Shown in pieces: positions 9,208-17,839 of a stretch of 64,000 nt of DNA. Under the pieces are notes generated by a model. That model was not told the origin of the DNA, made no database searches, and was given only the letters and a program-made list of their open reading frames with translations. The translations under genes were made by a program, and so were the position numbers. The DNA is from Mycobacterium sp. AZCC_0083. Its GTDB lineage: Bacteria > Actinomycetota > Actinomycetes > Mycobacteriales > Mycobacteriaceae. The stretch spans positions 1 through 64,000 of the forward strand of contig NZ_JACHGP010000004.1 of NCBI RefSeq assembly GCF_014202335.1, written 5' to 3'. The stretch's first letter is position 1. Each line of letters begins with the position of its first letter.

Positions 9208-10050
9208 TCGTCGGATCTCGGCGACGACCCGGTCCGGATACTCGGTGAGGTCGAGCCAGGTGAACCTCAACACCTGCCATCCGGCCAGCGCAATGGCGTT
9301 CTGCCGTACGCGGTCGTTGTGGAAGTCGTCCGAATCGCTGTGGAAGGCCAAGCCATCGACCTCGATCGCGACCGTGCAGCCCTGGAACCCGACGTCGACC
9401 TTGTAGCCGGCGACTGGATAGTTCGCCTTCCACCCCGTGATGCCCGCAGCCTTGAGCAGGCGGATAAGGAGACGCTCGGCCTCCGATCGGGCGCCGTCGT
9501 CAGCCGCCTGCAATAAGCGTCTTGCCGCGGGGGCGCCATATCGCCCCTTGTTGCGGAGGTGTGCGTTCCATAGGGGTCGCAATTCGACGTGACGTTGCAG
9601 TGCAGTGTCCATCAGCTTGGCTCCGCCCCGCATTCGAACCGCGGCTTCGATCACCGTCAGGGGGAGCGCCGTCACCCGCATTCCCCGTTGGACCTCGATG
9701 TCAGTGGGCGCGAGATCTCGACGCCTGACCTGCGAACCTGCGTGGCTGCGGCCGTTGCTATTACGGGGAACCGTGACCTCGACGATCGGTGGGGCGAATC
9801 GTGTCAGGCGGAGCCACCAGGCCGCTGCTAGCCCGCTAGCCGCCGCTGAGTCGCCGTAGCTCCACACGGCGGCGCGAATACGTGCGGCGTCGTCGAACGG
9901 CCTGTCGTTGACGAAGTAGACACCGGGCGCGCAACGCTGCCAATGTCCTGCGGATACTCGTCGATGAATGGCTTGCCTGCTGAGGCCAATGTCTTGGGCC
10001 TGAGCGAGTGTCAGCACTCCGTCGTGTTGTCGCAGCAGCTCGTTCAGCAC
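9193..10050 (-). CDS. AbiEi-type winged-helix plus DUF559 (Vsr-like nuclease fold) protein
   Basis: The 285-aa product starts at GTG 10050; an in-frame stop lies nine codons upstream and no ATG intervenes. Residues 1 to about 50 (LTLAQAQDIGLSRQAIHRRV, then WQRCAPGVYFV) match the AbiEi-type antitoxin winged-helix domain. The C-terminal 110 residues match DUF559, a PD-(D/E)XK-like fold: KVDVGF, VAIEVDGLAFHSD as the acidic pair, and RQNAIALAGWQVLRFTW as the terminal motif. The family is abundant in mycobacteria with unknown function. As I recall it, M. tuberculosis has nothing between Rv0778 and Rv0779c, so the gene looks inserted. Both ends are marked by copies of the same palindrome. Confidence 0.82.
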   Translation of the reverse strand: MLNELLRQHDGVLTLAQAQDIGLSRQAIHRRVSAGHWQRCAPGVYFVNDRPFDDAARIRAAVWSYGDSAAASGLAAAWWLRLTRFAPPIVEVTVPRNSNGRSHAGSQVRRRDLAPTDIEVQRGMRVTALPLTVIEAAVRMRGGAKLMDTALQRHVELRPLWNAHLRNKGRYGAPAARRLLQAADDGARSEAERLLIRLLKAAGITGWKANYPVAGYKVDVGFQGCTVAIEVDGLAFHSDSDDFHNDRVRQNAIALAGWQVLRFTWLDLTEYPDRVVAEIRRATSA

Positions 10051-10091
10051 CTTTGGATCGACGTAGAGCGCGCCTCAGCGGTTCCACACTG

Positions 10092-10146
10092 CGCGATTTC
10101 GGCGTGTTCAGTCACGTCCAGCGACACAGACCACGCCGAAATCGCG
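10092..10146. repeat. Palindrome family copy B (15-bp perfect arms, 25-nt loop)
   Basis: CGCGATTTCGGCGTG (10092-10106) and its exact complement (10132-10146) flank a 25-nt loop. It sits between the DUF559 gene start and the stop of the membrane protein gene at 10158. The core arm is identical to copy A's left arm. Confidence 0.78.
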
Positions 10147-10157
10147 GGAGGGAGGGG

Positions 10158-10775
10158 TTAGGGGCGGCGGGTGACGCCTGCGGCGCGCAACTCCAGGTTG
10201 GCCAGGCCGCGCACGGCGATGGCGTCGTCGCGGCGCCACGCGCCCACCGGGTCGATGCTGACCGCGGCGAGCTTGGCCAGCGGCCGGTTGGCCAGCGCGC
10301 GCAACGCGAGCAGCTGCTCGCCGGCCGGCGTGGCCGCAAGCGTGATGGCGGTCCACTTCCGCCGGAAGAACCGCACCCGGACGAACAGCCACGGCATCAC
10401 GACGGCCAGGATCGGCGGCGCGGCCACCGCCAGCGCCAGCACCCACGCCAGCCAGCTCGCGGTCGTGTCGAGGCTGTGACCCGCACCGGCGATGTCCAGC
10501 GCCGCTTCGCTGGCCGCCCGCAGCGGCTTGCTCAGCGAATCACCGACCAGCGGCACGTTGTCGGCACTGTCACCGGCAGAGTTCAGGTTGCCCGCGACGC
10601 CGTTGGCGCCATCCTGGACTTGCCTGCCGACCTGGGCGATGGTCGACACGGCGGCATGAACTGCCATGCCGACCAGCACCCATACGGCGGTCCATACGAC
10701 GACCACGACGTCGCTGACCAGCTGTGCGAGCAGGCGAGCCGGTGTGGTGGCGTAGGGCAGATAACGGGACGTCAT
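10158..10775 (-). CDS. Conserved mycobacterial membrane protein (Rv0779c-like)
   Basis: The ATG at 10775 gives 205 aa. Two hydrophobic segments are clear: about residues 15-40 (LVSDVVVVVWTAVWVLVGMA) and about 112-140 (WLAWVLALAVAAPPILAVVMP). Between them is a polar, probably extracytoplasmic loop, and after the second comes a basic cytoplasmic tail (VRVRFFRRKW). The position between the P450 and purC matches Rv0779c. No catalytic motif was recognised, so the function is unknown. It is divergent from purC with 30 nt between start codons, so the two promoters must overlap. Confidence 0.8.
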   Translation of the reverse strand: MTSRYLPYATTPARLLAQLVSDVVVVVWTAVWVLVGMAVHAAVSTIAQVGRQVQDGANGVAGNLNSAGDSADNVPLVGDSLSKPLRAASEAALDIAGAGHSLDTTASWLAWVLALAVAAPPILAVVMPWLFVRVRFFRRKWTAITLAATPAGEQLLALRALANRPLAKLAAVSIDPVGAWRRDDAIAVRGLANLELRAAGVTRRP

Positions 10776-10793
10776 GCCGATGATCTCAGCAGA

Positions 10794-10799
10794 TAGTCT
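10794..10799 (+). promoter_or_regulatory. Putative -10 of purC (leaderless)
   Basis: TAGTCT lies 6 nt before the purC ATG. No Shine-Dalgarno sequence fits in the gap. Confidence 0.5.
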
Positions 10800-10805
10800 G
10801 GCCCG

Positions 10806-11696
10806 ATGCGCCCACCTCTGAGCGACTACTTGCATCTGGCGAGCGGCAAGGTTCGCGAGCTGTATCGCATCGACGACGAGCACCTGCTGTTCGTCGCCTC
10901 CGACCGCATCTCCGCGTTCGACTACATCCTGCAGACCGAGATCCCCGACAAGGGCCGGATCCTGACCGCGATGAGCGTGTTCTTCTTCGACTTCCTCGAC
11001 GCGCCCAACCATCTCGCAGGCCCGCCCGACGACGAGCGCATCCCCGCGGAGGTGCTGGGCCGCGCGCTGGTGGTGCGGCAGCTGGACATGATCCCCGTCG
11101 AGTGCGTGGCCCGCGGCTACCTGACCGGCTCCGGCATCATTGACTACCGCAAGACCGGACAGGTGTGTGGCATCGAGCTGCCGCCGGGGCTCACCGAGGC
11201 CAGCAAGTTCGCCGAGCCGTTGTTCACTCCTGCGAGCAAGGCCGACCTGGGCGAGCACGACGAGAACATCACCTTCGACGACGTCGTCAAGCTGGTCGGT
11301 GCCGAGCGCGCGGCCGCCGTGCGGGACAGCACGCTGCAGATCTACGCCAAGGCCGCCGAGCATGCGCTCAGCAAGGGAATCATCCTCGCCGACACCAAGT
11401 TCGAGTTCGGCGTCGACGAGCACGGGACGGTAGTGCTGGCCGACGAGGTCTTCACTCCCGACTCGTCACGGTACTGGCCGGCCGACGGGTACCAGGAAGG
11501 CGTCGTGCAGCCCAGTTTCGACAAGCAGTTCGTGCGGAACTGGCTCACGGGGCCGGACTCCGGCTGGGACCGCGGCGGAGACGAACCACCGCCACCCTTG
11601 CCGCCTGACATCGCTGCGGCCACCCGCGCGCGGTACATCGAAGCCTACGAACGTATTTCGGGCTTGAACTTCGACGACTGGATCGGACCAGCATGA
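10806..11696 (+). CDS. purC: SAICAR synthetase
   Basis: The 296-aa enzyme joins CAIR and aspartate using ATP in purine synthesis. Family features: [20 protein letters not shown] at the N-terminus (nucleotide-binding loop), [10 protein letters not shown], the signature [14 protein letters not shown], and [12 protein letters not shown] with [15 protein letters not shown] near the C-terminus. The start is ATG 10806 with a leaderless promoter. The stop overlaps the ptrB start (ATGA), so the pair is co-translated. Confidence 0.97.
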   Translation: MRPPLSDYLHLASGKVRELYRIDDEHLLFVASDRISAFDYILQTEIPDKGRILTAMSVFFFDFLDAPNHLAGPPDDERIPAEVLGRALVVRQLDMIPVECVARGYLTGSGIIDYRKTGQVCGIELPPGLTEASKFAEPLFTPASKADLGEHDENITFDDVVKLVGAERAAAVRDSTLQIYAKAAEHALSKGIILADTKFEFGVDEHGTVVLADEVFTPDSSRYWPADGYQEGVVQPSFDKQFVRNWLTGPDSGWDRGGDEPPPPLPPDIAAATRARYIEAYERISGLNFDDWIGPA

Positions 11697-13831
11697 ATCC
11701 CCCCATCGCCAAGCGCGTCGATACTCGCCGGGAACACCATGGCGACGTCTTCGTCGACCCGTACGAATGGCTGCGCGACAAGGCCAATCCCGACGTCGTC
11801 TCCTACCTGGAGGAGGAGAACGCCTACACCGACGAGCAGACCGCGCACCTGGCGCCGCTGCGGCAGAGGATCTTCGACGAGATCAAGGCCCGCACGAAGG
11901 AGACCGATCTGTCGGTACCGACGCGCCGCGGCGACTGGTGGTACTACGGCCGCAGCTTCGAGGGCAAGCAGTACGGCGTGCAATGCCGTTGCCCGATCGG
12001 CGATCCCGACGACTGGACCCCGCCCGAACTCGACGAGCACACCGAGATCCCAGGGGAGCAGGTGCTGCTGGACGAGAACGTCGAAGCCGACGGGCACGAG
12101 TTCTTCTCACTGGGGGCGGCGTCGGTGTCGCTGGACGGCAACACCCTGGCGTTCTCCGTCGACGTCGTCGGCGACGAGCGGTACACGCTGAAGTTCAGGA
12201 ACTTGTCGACCGGCGAGATGTACGACGACACGATCGTCGGCATCGGCGCGGGTGCTACGTGGGCGGCCGACAACCGGACCGTCTACTACATCACCGTCGA
12301 CGACGCCTGGCGGCCAGATACGGTGTGGCGGCATCGACTTGGTTCCGGGCGGCCGGGGGAGCGGGTCCACCACGAACCCGACGAGCGCTTCTGGCTCGCC
12401 GTCGGCCGCAGCCGCAGCAACAAGTATGTCTTCATCGCGGCGGGCAGCGCGGTGACCTCGGAGGTGTTCTACGGCGACGCCGGTGACACGGGGGCCACTT
12501 TCACCTCCATCCTGCCGCGGCGTGAGCTCGTCGAGTACTCGGTCGAACACGCGGTGGTGGGAGGCGAGGACCGGTTCCTGATTTTGCACAACGACGGTGC
12601 CGAGAACTTCACCCTCGTCGAGGCACCGGTCAGCGACCCGACCGCGTTCCGCACGCTGATCGAGCATCGCGAGGACGTCCGCCTCGACGCCGTGGACGCC
12701 TTCGAGAGCCATCTCGTCGTGAGCTACCGCAGCGAGGCGTTGCCACGAATTCAGTTGTGGCCCATCTACGCCGACGGCAGCTACGGCCATCCAGAGGAGA
12801 TCACCTTCGAGACGGAGCTGACGTCGTCGGGATTGTCGGGCAATCCGAACTGGTCGTCACCGCGGCTGCGGGTGGGCACGACGTCGTTCGTCGTCCCGGT
12901 ACGCGTCTACGACATCGAGCTGGCCACGGGTGAACGGATTCTACTGCGCGAGCAGCCGGTGCTCGGTGACTACCGGCCGGAGGAGTACGTGGAACGGCGC
13001 GACTGGGCGGTGGCGCCCGACGGCGCGCGGATACCGGTATCGGTCATTCACCGTGCCGGCCTTCGGTTTCCGGCGCCGACGCTGCTGTATGGCTACGGCG
13101 CCTACGAATCGTGCGAGGACCCGCGCTTCTCGATCGCGCGGCTCTCGCTGCTGGACCGCGGGATGGTGTTCGTCATCGCCCACGTGCGGGGCGGCGGCGA
13201 GTTGGGCAGGCCGTGGTACGAGCACGGCAAGATGCTGGAGAAGAAGAACTCGTTCACCGACTTCATCGCGGTGGGAGCACATTTGGTCGGCACCGACGTG
13301 ACGCGACCGGAGAACATGGTGGCGCTCGGCGGCAGCGCGGGTGGCCTGCTGATGGGTGCGGTGGCCAACATGGCGCCCGACCTGTTCGCGGGCATCCTGG
13401 CCCAGGTGCCGTTCGTCGACGCGCTCACCACGATCCTGGATCCGTCGTTGCCGCTGACGGTCACCGAGTGGGATGAGTGGGGTAACCCGCTGGCCGACCC
13501 CGAGGTCTACCACTACATGAAGTCCTACTCGCCGTACGAGAACGTCGAGGCCAAGAACTATCCGGCAATCCTGGCCATGACGTCGCTCAACGACACCAGG
13601 GTCTACTACACCGAACCGGCGAAATGGGTTGCCGCGCTGCGGCATACGAAGACCGGCTCCAATCCGCTGCTCCTGAAGACCGAGATGGTCGCAGGCCACG
13701 GTGGAATCAGCGGACGCTACGAGCGGTGGAAGGAAGCTGCCTTCCAGTACGCGTGGGTGCTAGCCACCGCAGATCGCGACCACCACGGCGGCGGCGAGGT
13801 AGACCACCTCTTCCCCACTCCGAACGTCTAA
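11693..13831 (+). CDS. ptrB: Oligopeptidase B (prolyl oligopeptidase family, S9A)
   Basis: The 712-aa serine peptidase is expected to cut after basic residues in short peptides. The N-terminal two thirds form the beta-propeller gate ([10 protein letters not shown], then repeated blades). The C-terminal hydrolase has [25 protein letters not shown] [17 protein letters not shown], the nucleophile in [11 protein letters not shown] (Ser at about 548) and the catalytic His in GHGGISGR. In M. tuberculosis the gene is annotated as two pieces (ptrBa/ptrBb); here it is one full-length frame. It starts in the purC stop codon. Its last 72 bp overlap the 3' end of the opposing DoxX gene. Confidence 0.93.
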   Translation: MNPPIAKRVDTRREHHGDVFVDPYEWLRDKANPDVVSYLEEENAYTDEQTAHLAPLRQRIFDEIKARTKETDLSVPTRRGDWWYYGRSFEGKQYGVQCRCPIGDPDDWTPPELDEHTEIPGEQVLLDENVEADGHEFFSLGAASVSLDGNTLAFSVDVVGDERYTLKFRNLSTGEMYDDTIVGIGAGATWAADNRTVYYITVDDAWRPDTVWRHRLGSGRPGERVHHEPDERFWLAVGRSRSNKYVFIAAGSAVTSEVFYGDAGDTGATFTSILPRRELVEYSVEHAVVGGEDRFLILHNDGAENFTLVEAPVSDPTAFRTLIEHREDVRLDAVDAFESHLVVSYRSEALPRIQLWPIYADGSYGHPEEITFETELTSSGLSGNPNWSSPRLRVGTTSFVVPVRVYDIELATGERILLREQPVLGDYRPEEYVERRDWAVAPDGARIPVSVIHRAGLRFPAPTLLYGYGAYESCEDPRFSIARLSLLDRGMVFVIAHVRGGGELGRPWYEHGKMLEKKNSFTDFIAVGAHLVGTDVTRPENMVALGGSAGGLLMGAVANMAPDLFAGILAQVPFVDALTTILDPSLPLTVTEWDEWGNPLADPEVYHYMKSYSPYENVEAKNYPAILAMTSLNDTRVYYTEPAKWVAALRHTKTGSNPLLLKTEMVAGHGGISGRYERWKEAAFQYAWVLATADRDHHGGGEVDHLFPTPNV

Positions 13832-14215
13832 CCGCGACGTCATCGACTTCGGCGGATTGGGCATCCGGGACGCATAGACGTTGGCAGGGAACATCACCAG
13901 CATCAACGCCAAGAGGCACACTGCCGCGGCGACACGGGTGGGCGGGTAGAGCACCCCGATCGCGCCGAGCAGCTCGAGGACGCCGGTGATCGTCACCAGC
14001 AGCGCGGGCTTCGGCAGCCGCGGCGGCACGATCGCGATCATGTCGCGCCGCATCGCCGGCACGAAGTGGGCCACCCCGGTCATCGTGAACATCAGCGCGA
14101 GGCCGACGGCGATCGCCGCGGGCCAGGAGTCGACGTAGTCGACCCCGAACCAGCCGACGACGCGGGCGACGAGGCTTCCAAGAACGAGGCTCAAGAAAAC
14201 GGCCATGGTGGACAC
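13760..14215 (-). CDS. DoxX-family membrane protein
   Basis: The product is 151 aa from GTG 14215 or 148 aa from ATG 14206. There are four hydrophobic segments: LSLVLGSLVARVVGWFGV, AIAVGLALMFTMTGVAHFV with the family's G(V)AHF motif, LVTITGVLELLGAIGVLY, and VAAAVCLLALMLVMF. A fifth short one lies near the C-terminus. DoxX-like proteins are linked to membrane redox or thiol stress in mycobacteria. It is divergent from a TetR gene with paired 13-bp inverted repeats between them, so repression by that TetR is likely. The 3' end is antisense to the last 72 bp of ptrB, which is unusual. Confidence 0.82.
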   Translation of the reverse strand: MSTMAVFLSLVLGSLVARVVGWFGVDYVDSWPAAIAVGLALMFTMTGVAHFVPAMRRDMIAIVPPRLPKPALLVTITGVLELLGAIGVLYPPTRVAAAVCLLALMLVMFPANVYASRMPNPPKSMTSRLDVRSGEEVVYLAAAVVVAICGG

Positions 14216-14220
14216 CCTTT

Positions 14221-14274
14221 AATCTAGACAGTGACAAGATGTAGCGTAACAACAATCTATCCACTGTCAAGATT
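14221..14274. promoter_or_regulatory. Paired inverted repeats, likely TetR operator
   Basis: AATCTAGACAGTG (14221-14233) and CACTGTCAAGATT (14262-14274) are inverted copies with 12 of 13 matches. The first overlaps the presumed -10 of the DoxX gene (TAGATT on the minus strand). The second lies just upstream of the -10 of the TetR gene. Binding there would shut both promoters. Confidence 0.6.
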
Positions 14275-14280
14275 CCCGGC

Positions 14281-14286
14281 TATGCT
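14281..14286 (+). promoter_or_regulatory. Putative -10 of the TetR gene (leaderless)
   Basis: TATGCT lies 6 nt before the ATG at 14293. Confidence 0.45.
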
Positions 14287-14292
14287 GAGCCC

Positions 14293-14847
14293 ATGAGCAG
14301 GGACGCGTACCACCACGGCGACCTGAAGGCCGCGATCCTGGCGCAGGCCGCGACCCTGGTGGCCGAACGCGGCGCCGATGGGATCTCGCTGCGCGAACTG
14401 GCGCGAGTGGCCGGTGTTTCGCATGCCGCGCCCGCCCACCACTTCACCGACCGACGCGGGCTCTTCACCGCGCTGGCCACCGAGGGGTTCGGGCTGCTGG
14501 CCGAAGCGCTCACCGACGCGCGGCCGAGGTTCATCGACGCCGCGCGAGCGTACGTACAGTTCGCGCTCGGTCACCCTGGCCACTACGCCGTGATGTTCGA
14601 CAAGTCGCTCTACGACGACACCGACGCCGCGCTGGTCGCCGCCGAGACTGCCGCGGGCACCGAACTCAGCCGGGGCGTCGGCACACTCGGGGACGCGCAC
14701 GCCAAGGCCGACCCCGAGAGTGCAGCGCTCGCGGCTTGGTCACTGGTGCATGGTTTTTCGCTGCTGTGGCTCAACGATGCCGTCGACAGGTCGGGTGATC
14801 CGATTGCCACCATCGAGCGCCTGGCGCTCATGCTCTTCGACGGTTAG
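14293..14847 (+). CDS. TetR-family regulator divergent from DoxX gene
   Basis: The 184-aa protein starts YHHGDLKAAILAQAATLVAE, the typical opening of the TetR subgroup with a WHG-type C-terminal domain. The HTH spans about 20-55 (SLRELARVAGVSHAAPAHHF). The C-terminal domain contains FALGHPGHYAVMFD and AAWSLVHGFSLLWLND, both usual for this subgroup. It is most likely the local repressor of the DoxX gene and of itself, given the inverted repeats in the shared 77-bp intergenic region. The inducer is unknown. Confidence 0.87.
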   Translation: MSRDAYHHGDLKAAILAQAATLVAERGADGISLRELARVAGVSHAAPAHHFTDRRGLFTALATEGFGLLAEALTDARPRFIDAARAYVQFALGHPGHYAVMFDKSLYDDTDAALVAAETAAGTELSRGVGTLGDAHAKADPESAALAAWSLVHGFSLLWLNDAVDRSGDPIATIERLALMLFDG

Positions 14848-14848
14848 G

Positions 14849-14854
14849 TAACGT
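14849..14854 (+). promoter_or_regulatory. Putative -10 of the peroxidase gene (leaderless)
   Basis: TAACGT lies 7 nt before the ATG at 14862 and only 1 nt beyond the TetR stop codon, so the peroxidase gene can be transcribed separately. Confidence 0.45.
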
Positions 14855-14861
14855 CGGGATC

Positions 14862-15356
14862 ATGACGCAACCCCTCACCGACATCGCCCTCACCACGCTC
14901 TCCGGCGAACCGACCACTCTGGCCGAATATGCCGACGGCGCAGTGTTGGTGGTCAACGTGGCCTCCAAGTGTGGTCTGACACCGCAATACACCGCGCTGG
15001 AGCAGCTGGCGCAGGACTACGGCGACCGCGGGCTGACGGTGATCGGGGTGCCGTGCAACCAGTTCATGGGTCAGGAGCCGGGCAGTGCCGACGAGATCCA
15101 GACGTTCTGCTCCACCACCTATGGCGTGACATTTCCGCTGCTCAGCAAGGTCGACGTCAACGGCGCAGATCGGCACCCGCTGTATGGGGAGTTGACCAAG
15201 GCCGCCGACGCCGACGGCGAGGCGGGCGACGTGCAGTGGAACTTCGAGAAGTTCCTGCTGGCGCCGGGCGGTGAGGTGGTCAACCGGTTCCGTCCGCGAA
15301 CCGTTCCGGATGCGCCAGAGGTGATCGGCGCTATCGAAGCCGTGTTGCCTCGATAG
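14862..15356 (+). CDS. Glutathione peroxidase-family (thiol) peroxidase
   Basis: The 164-aa protein has the three conserved blocks of the GPx family: NVASKCGLTPQY with the peroxidatic Cys37 (cysteine, not selenocysteine), VIGVPCNQFMGQEPG, and VQWNFEKFLL with the catalytic Trp/Asn. Mycobacteria make mycothiol rather than glutathione, and non-animal GPx enzymes of this type usually use thioredoxin, so the true reductant is probably thioredoxin; that is inference. It stands immediately downstream of the TetR gene with its own likely promoter. Confidence 0.9.
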   Translation: MTQPLTDIALTTLSGEPTTLAEYADGAVLVVNVASKCGLTPQYTALEQLAQDYGDRGLTVIGVPCNQFMGQEPGSADEIQTFCSTTYGVTFPLLSKVDVNGADRHPLYGELTKAADADGEAGDVQWNFEKFLLAPGGEVVNRFRPRTVPDAPEVIGAIEAVLPR

Positions 15357-15417
15357 CTGCCCCCAAACGGTCAACTCCCGCCCACGTGTCGTAAACCGTT
15401 GGGACACCTGACGTTGC

Positions 15418-15423
15418 CATACT
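15418..15423 (+). promoter_or_regulatory. Putative -10 of the DUF2334 gene (leaderless)
   Basis: CATACT lies 6 nt before GTG 15430, the same arrangement as before the methyltransferase gene at 63571. Confidence 0.4.
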
Positions 15424-15429
15424 GCTTGC

Positions 15430-16134
15430 GTGGCTGGAGAACTGATCGTCTCGATCTCCGGGATCAAGGACCGCACGATCGACGACGTTGCCGACTTCCG
15501 CGCCGAGCTCGAAGCGCGGGGGGTGCCGGTGTCGTTGCTGGTGGCGCCGCGGCTCAAGGGCGGCTACCGGCTCGACCAAGATCGGCCGACCGTCGAATGG
15601 CTTCAAACCCGCCGGGCTGCGGGTGACGCCCTCGTTCTGCACGGCTACGACGAGGCGGCCACCAAGAAGCGTCGCGGCGAATTCGCGACGTTGCAGGCGC
15701 ACGAGGCGAACCTTCGTCTGATGGGTGCCGACCGGGTCCTCGAACATCTCGGGTTGCGTACCCGGCTGTTCGCCGCGCCTGGCTGGAACGTCTCACAGGG
15801 AACCGTAACCGCGTTGCCGCGCAACGGCTTCCGTCTGCTCGCTGGAATCAACGGGATCACCGACTTGATGCGCAACACGACGGTGCGGGCGCGGGTGCTC
15901 GGCATCGGCGAAGGCTTCCTCACCGAGCCGTGGTGGTGCCGGACCCTGGTGCTGGCGGCCGAGCGCACGGCTCGTCGCTCCGGCATCGTCCGCGTCGCCG
16001 CGTCGGCCAAGCAGCTGCGCAAGCCGGGCCCCCGCCAGGCGATGATCGACGCCATCGATCTCGCCCTGATGCACCACTGCATGCCAACGGTGTACCGGTG
16101 GGAGCCCAGGCCGGCGATGACGGACGCCGCCTAG
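15430..16134 (+). CDS. DUF2334 polysaccharide-deacetylase-like protein (Rv0784-like)
   Basis: The 234-aa protein begins GELIVSISGIKDRTIDDVADF and continues with VSLLVAPRLKGGY and ALVLHGYDEA, the strand and loop pattern of DUF2334, a relative of the NodB deacetylase barrel. The His in LHGYDE and the earlier SGI.D positions correspond to the metal site region of deacetylases, but a complete catalytic set cannot be confirmed by eye. There is no signal peptide, so it is probably cytosolic. It precedes the FAD dehydrogenase gene by 22 nt, an order I recall as Rv0784-Rv0785. Confidence 0.75.
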   Translation: MAGELIVSISGIKDRTIDDVADFRAELEARGVPVSLLVAPRLKGGYRLDQDRPTVEWLQTRRAAGDALVLHGYDEAATKKRRGEFATLQAHEANLRLMGADRVLEHLGLRTRLFAAPGWNVSQGTVTALPRNGFRLLAGINGITDLMRNTTVRARVLGIGEGFLTEPWWCRTLVLAAERTARRSGIVRVAASAKQLRKPGPRQAMIDAIDLALMHHCMPTVYRWEPRPAMTDAA

Positions 16135-16144
16135 CCACGAACGC

Positions 16145-16150
16145 TAACGT
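16145..16150 (+). promoter_or_regulatory. Putative -10 of the FAD dehydrogenase gene (leaderless)
   Basis: TAACGT lies 6 nt before the ATG at 16157. Confidence 0.45.
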
Positions 16151-16156
16151 GGCGTC

Positions 16157-17803
16157 ATGGCTGATGCTGATGTCATTGTCGTCGGAGCGGGATTGGCAGG
16201 ACTGGTCGCCGCCTGCGAGGTGATCGACCGCGGCCGATCAGTACTGATCGTCGACCAGGAGAATGCCGCCAACCTCGGTGGACAGGCATTCTGGTCGTTC
16301 GGCGGGCTGTTCTTCGTCGACAGCCCCGAACAACGCAGGCTCGGCATCCGCGACACCCACGAACTGGCACTGCAGGACTGGCTGGGCTCGGCAGGGTTCG
16401 ACCGGCCGGAGGACCACTGGCCCAGGCAGTGGGCGCACGCCTACGTCGACTTCGCCGCAGGCGAGAAACGCAGCTGGCTGCGCGAGCGCGGCCTTCAGAC
16501 GTTCGCGCTCGTCGGCTGGGCCGAGCGCGGCGGATACAACGCCAACGGACACGGCAACTCGGTGCCGCGGTTTCACATCACGTGGGGAACGGGTCCCGCG
16601 ATCGTCGACATCTTCGCCCGTCGGCTCCTGGCCGCCGGGCCCAAAGTCCGCTTCGCACATCGGCATCGCGTCGACGAACTGATCGTCGAAGGTGGTGCCG
16701 TGACCGGGGTGCGGGGTGCGGTACTGGAGCCGACGTCGGCGGCGCGCGCCGTCGCGTCGTCGCGAACCACCGTGGGCGAGTTCGAGTTCCGCGCACAGGC
16801 GGTCATCGTGGCCAGCGGGGGCATCGGCGGCAACCACGACCTGGTTCGTAAGAACTGGCCTGCCCGGATCGGGCGCGTGCCCGGACAGTTGCTCAGCGGG
16901 GTACCCGCGCACGTGGACGGCCGGATGGTCGGCATCGCCGAGGCTGCGGGCGCCCGCGTGATCAACTCCGATCGGATGTGGCACTACACCGAGGGCATCA
17001 CCAACTACGATCCGATCTGGCCGAAGCACGGCATCCGAATCCTGCCGGGACCGTCCTCGCTGTGGCTCGACGCCACCGGAAAACGGCTGCCCGTACCGCT
17101 TTACCCCGGTTTCGACACCCTCGGCACACTGGAGTACATCGCCAAGACCGGATACGACTACACCTGGTTCGTGCTCAACGCCCGGATCATCGAGAAGGAA
17201 TTCGGGCTGTCGGGGCAGGAGCAGAACCCCGACCTGACCGGCCGCAGCGTGCGCGACGTGCTGAGCCGGATCAAGCCCGGCCCACCGCCGCCCGTGCAAC
17301 GCTTCGTCGACCGCGGCGTCGACTTCGTCTCCGCAACCTCGTTGCGCGACTTGGTGTCCAAGATGAACGAGGTACCCGACGTGGAACCGCTGGACTACGC
17401 GACGGTGGAGGCCGAGGTGACCGCCCGTGACCGCGAAGTGGCCAACAAGTACACCAAGGACGGCCAGGTGACGGCGATCCGCGGCGCGCGCAACTACTTC
17501 GCCGACCGGGTCACCCGCGTCGTCGCCCCGCACCGGATCACCGACCCGAAGGCCGGCCCCCTCATCGCGGTCAAGCTACACATCCTGACCCGAAAGTCCT
17601 TGGGCGGTATGGAAACCGATCTGGACTCCCGAGTACTCAAGCCAGATGGCACGGTCTTCGGCGGCCTATATGCGGCGGGCGAGGCGGCCGGCTTCGGTGG
17701 GGGCGGCGTGCACGGCTACCGCTCACTGGAGGGCACCTTCCTCGGAGGCTGCGTGTTCTCCGGCCGGGCGGCGGGCCGCGCCGCCGCGCGCGATACCGCC
17801 TAG
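16157..17803 (+). CDS. FAD-binding dehydrogenase (fumarate reductase/ketosteroid dehydrogenase superfamily; Rv0785-like)
   Basis: The 548-aa flavoprotein opens with the dinucleotide fold VIVVGAGLAGLVAACEVIDRG. A central region (NLGGQAFWSFGGLFFVDSP) is typical of the FAD_binding_2 family. It ends with LGGMETDLDSRV and GLYAAGEAAGFGGGGVHGYR, the C-terminal FAD contact. The family includes ketosteroid delta1-dehydrogenases, but the substrate of this branch is not established. There is no signal peptide. It is possibly transcribed on its own from the promoter at 16145, although it also lies close behind the DUF2334 gene. Confidence 0.87.
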   Translation: MADADVIVVGAGLAGLVAACEVIDRGRSVLIVDQENAANLGGQAFWSFGGLFFVDSPEQRRLGIRDTHELALQDWLGSAGFDRPEDHWPRQWAHAYVDFAAGEKRSWLRERGLQTFALVGWAERGGYNANGHGNSVPRFHITWGTGPAIVDIFARRLLAAGPKVRFAHRHRVDELIVEGGAVTGVRGAVLEPTSAARAVASSRTTVGEFEFRAQAVIVASGGIGGNHDLVRKNWPARIGRVPGQLLSGVPAHVDGRMVGIAEAAGARVINSDRMWHYTEGITNYDPIWPKHGIRILPGPSSLWLDATGKRLPVPLYPGFDTLGTLEYIAKTGYDYTWFVLNARIIEKEFGLSGQEQNPDLTGRSVRDVLSRIKPGPPPPVQRFVDRGVDFVSATSLRDLVSKMNEVPDVEPLDYATVEAEVTARDREVANKYTKDGQVTAIRGARNYFADRVTRVVAPHRITDPKAGPLIAVKLHILTRKSLGGMETDLDSRVLKPDGTVFGGLYAAGEAAGFGGGGVHGYRSLEGTFLGGCVFSGRAAGRAAARDTA

Positions 17804-17839
17804 CCTTCGAATCTGGTTGAACGAAAGGCGGCTTCGCGC

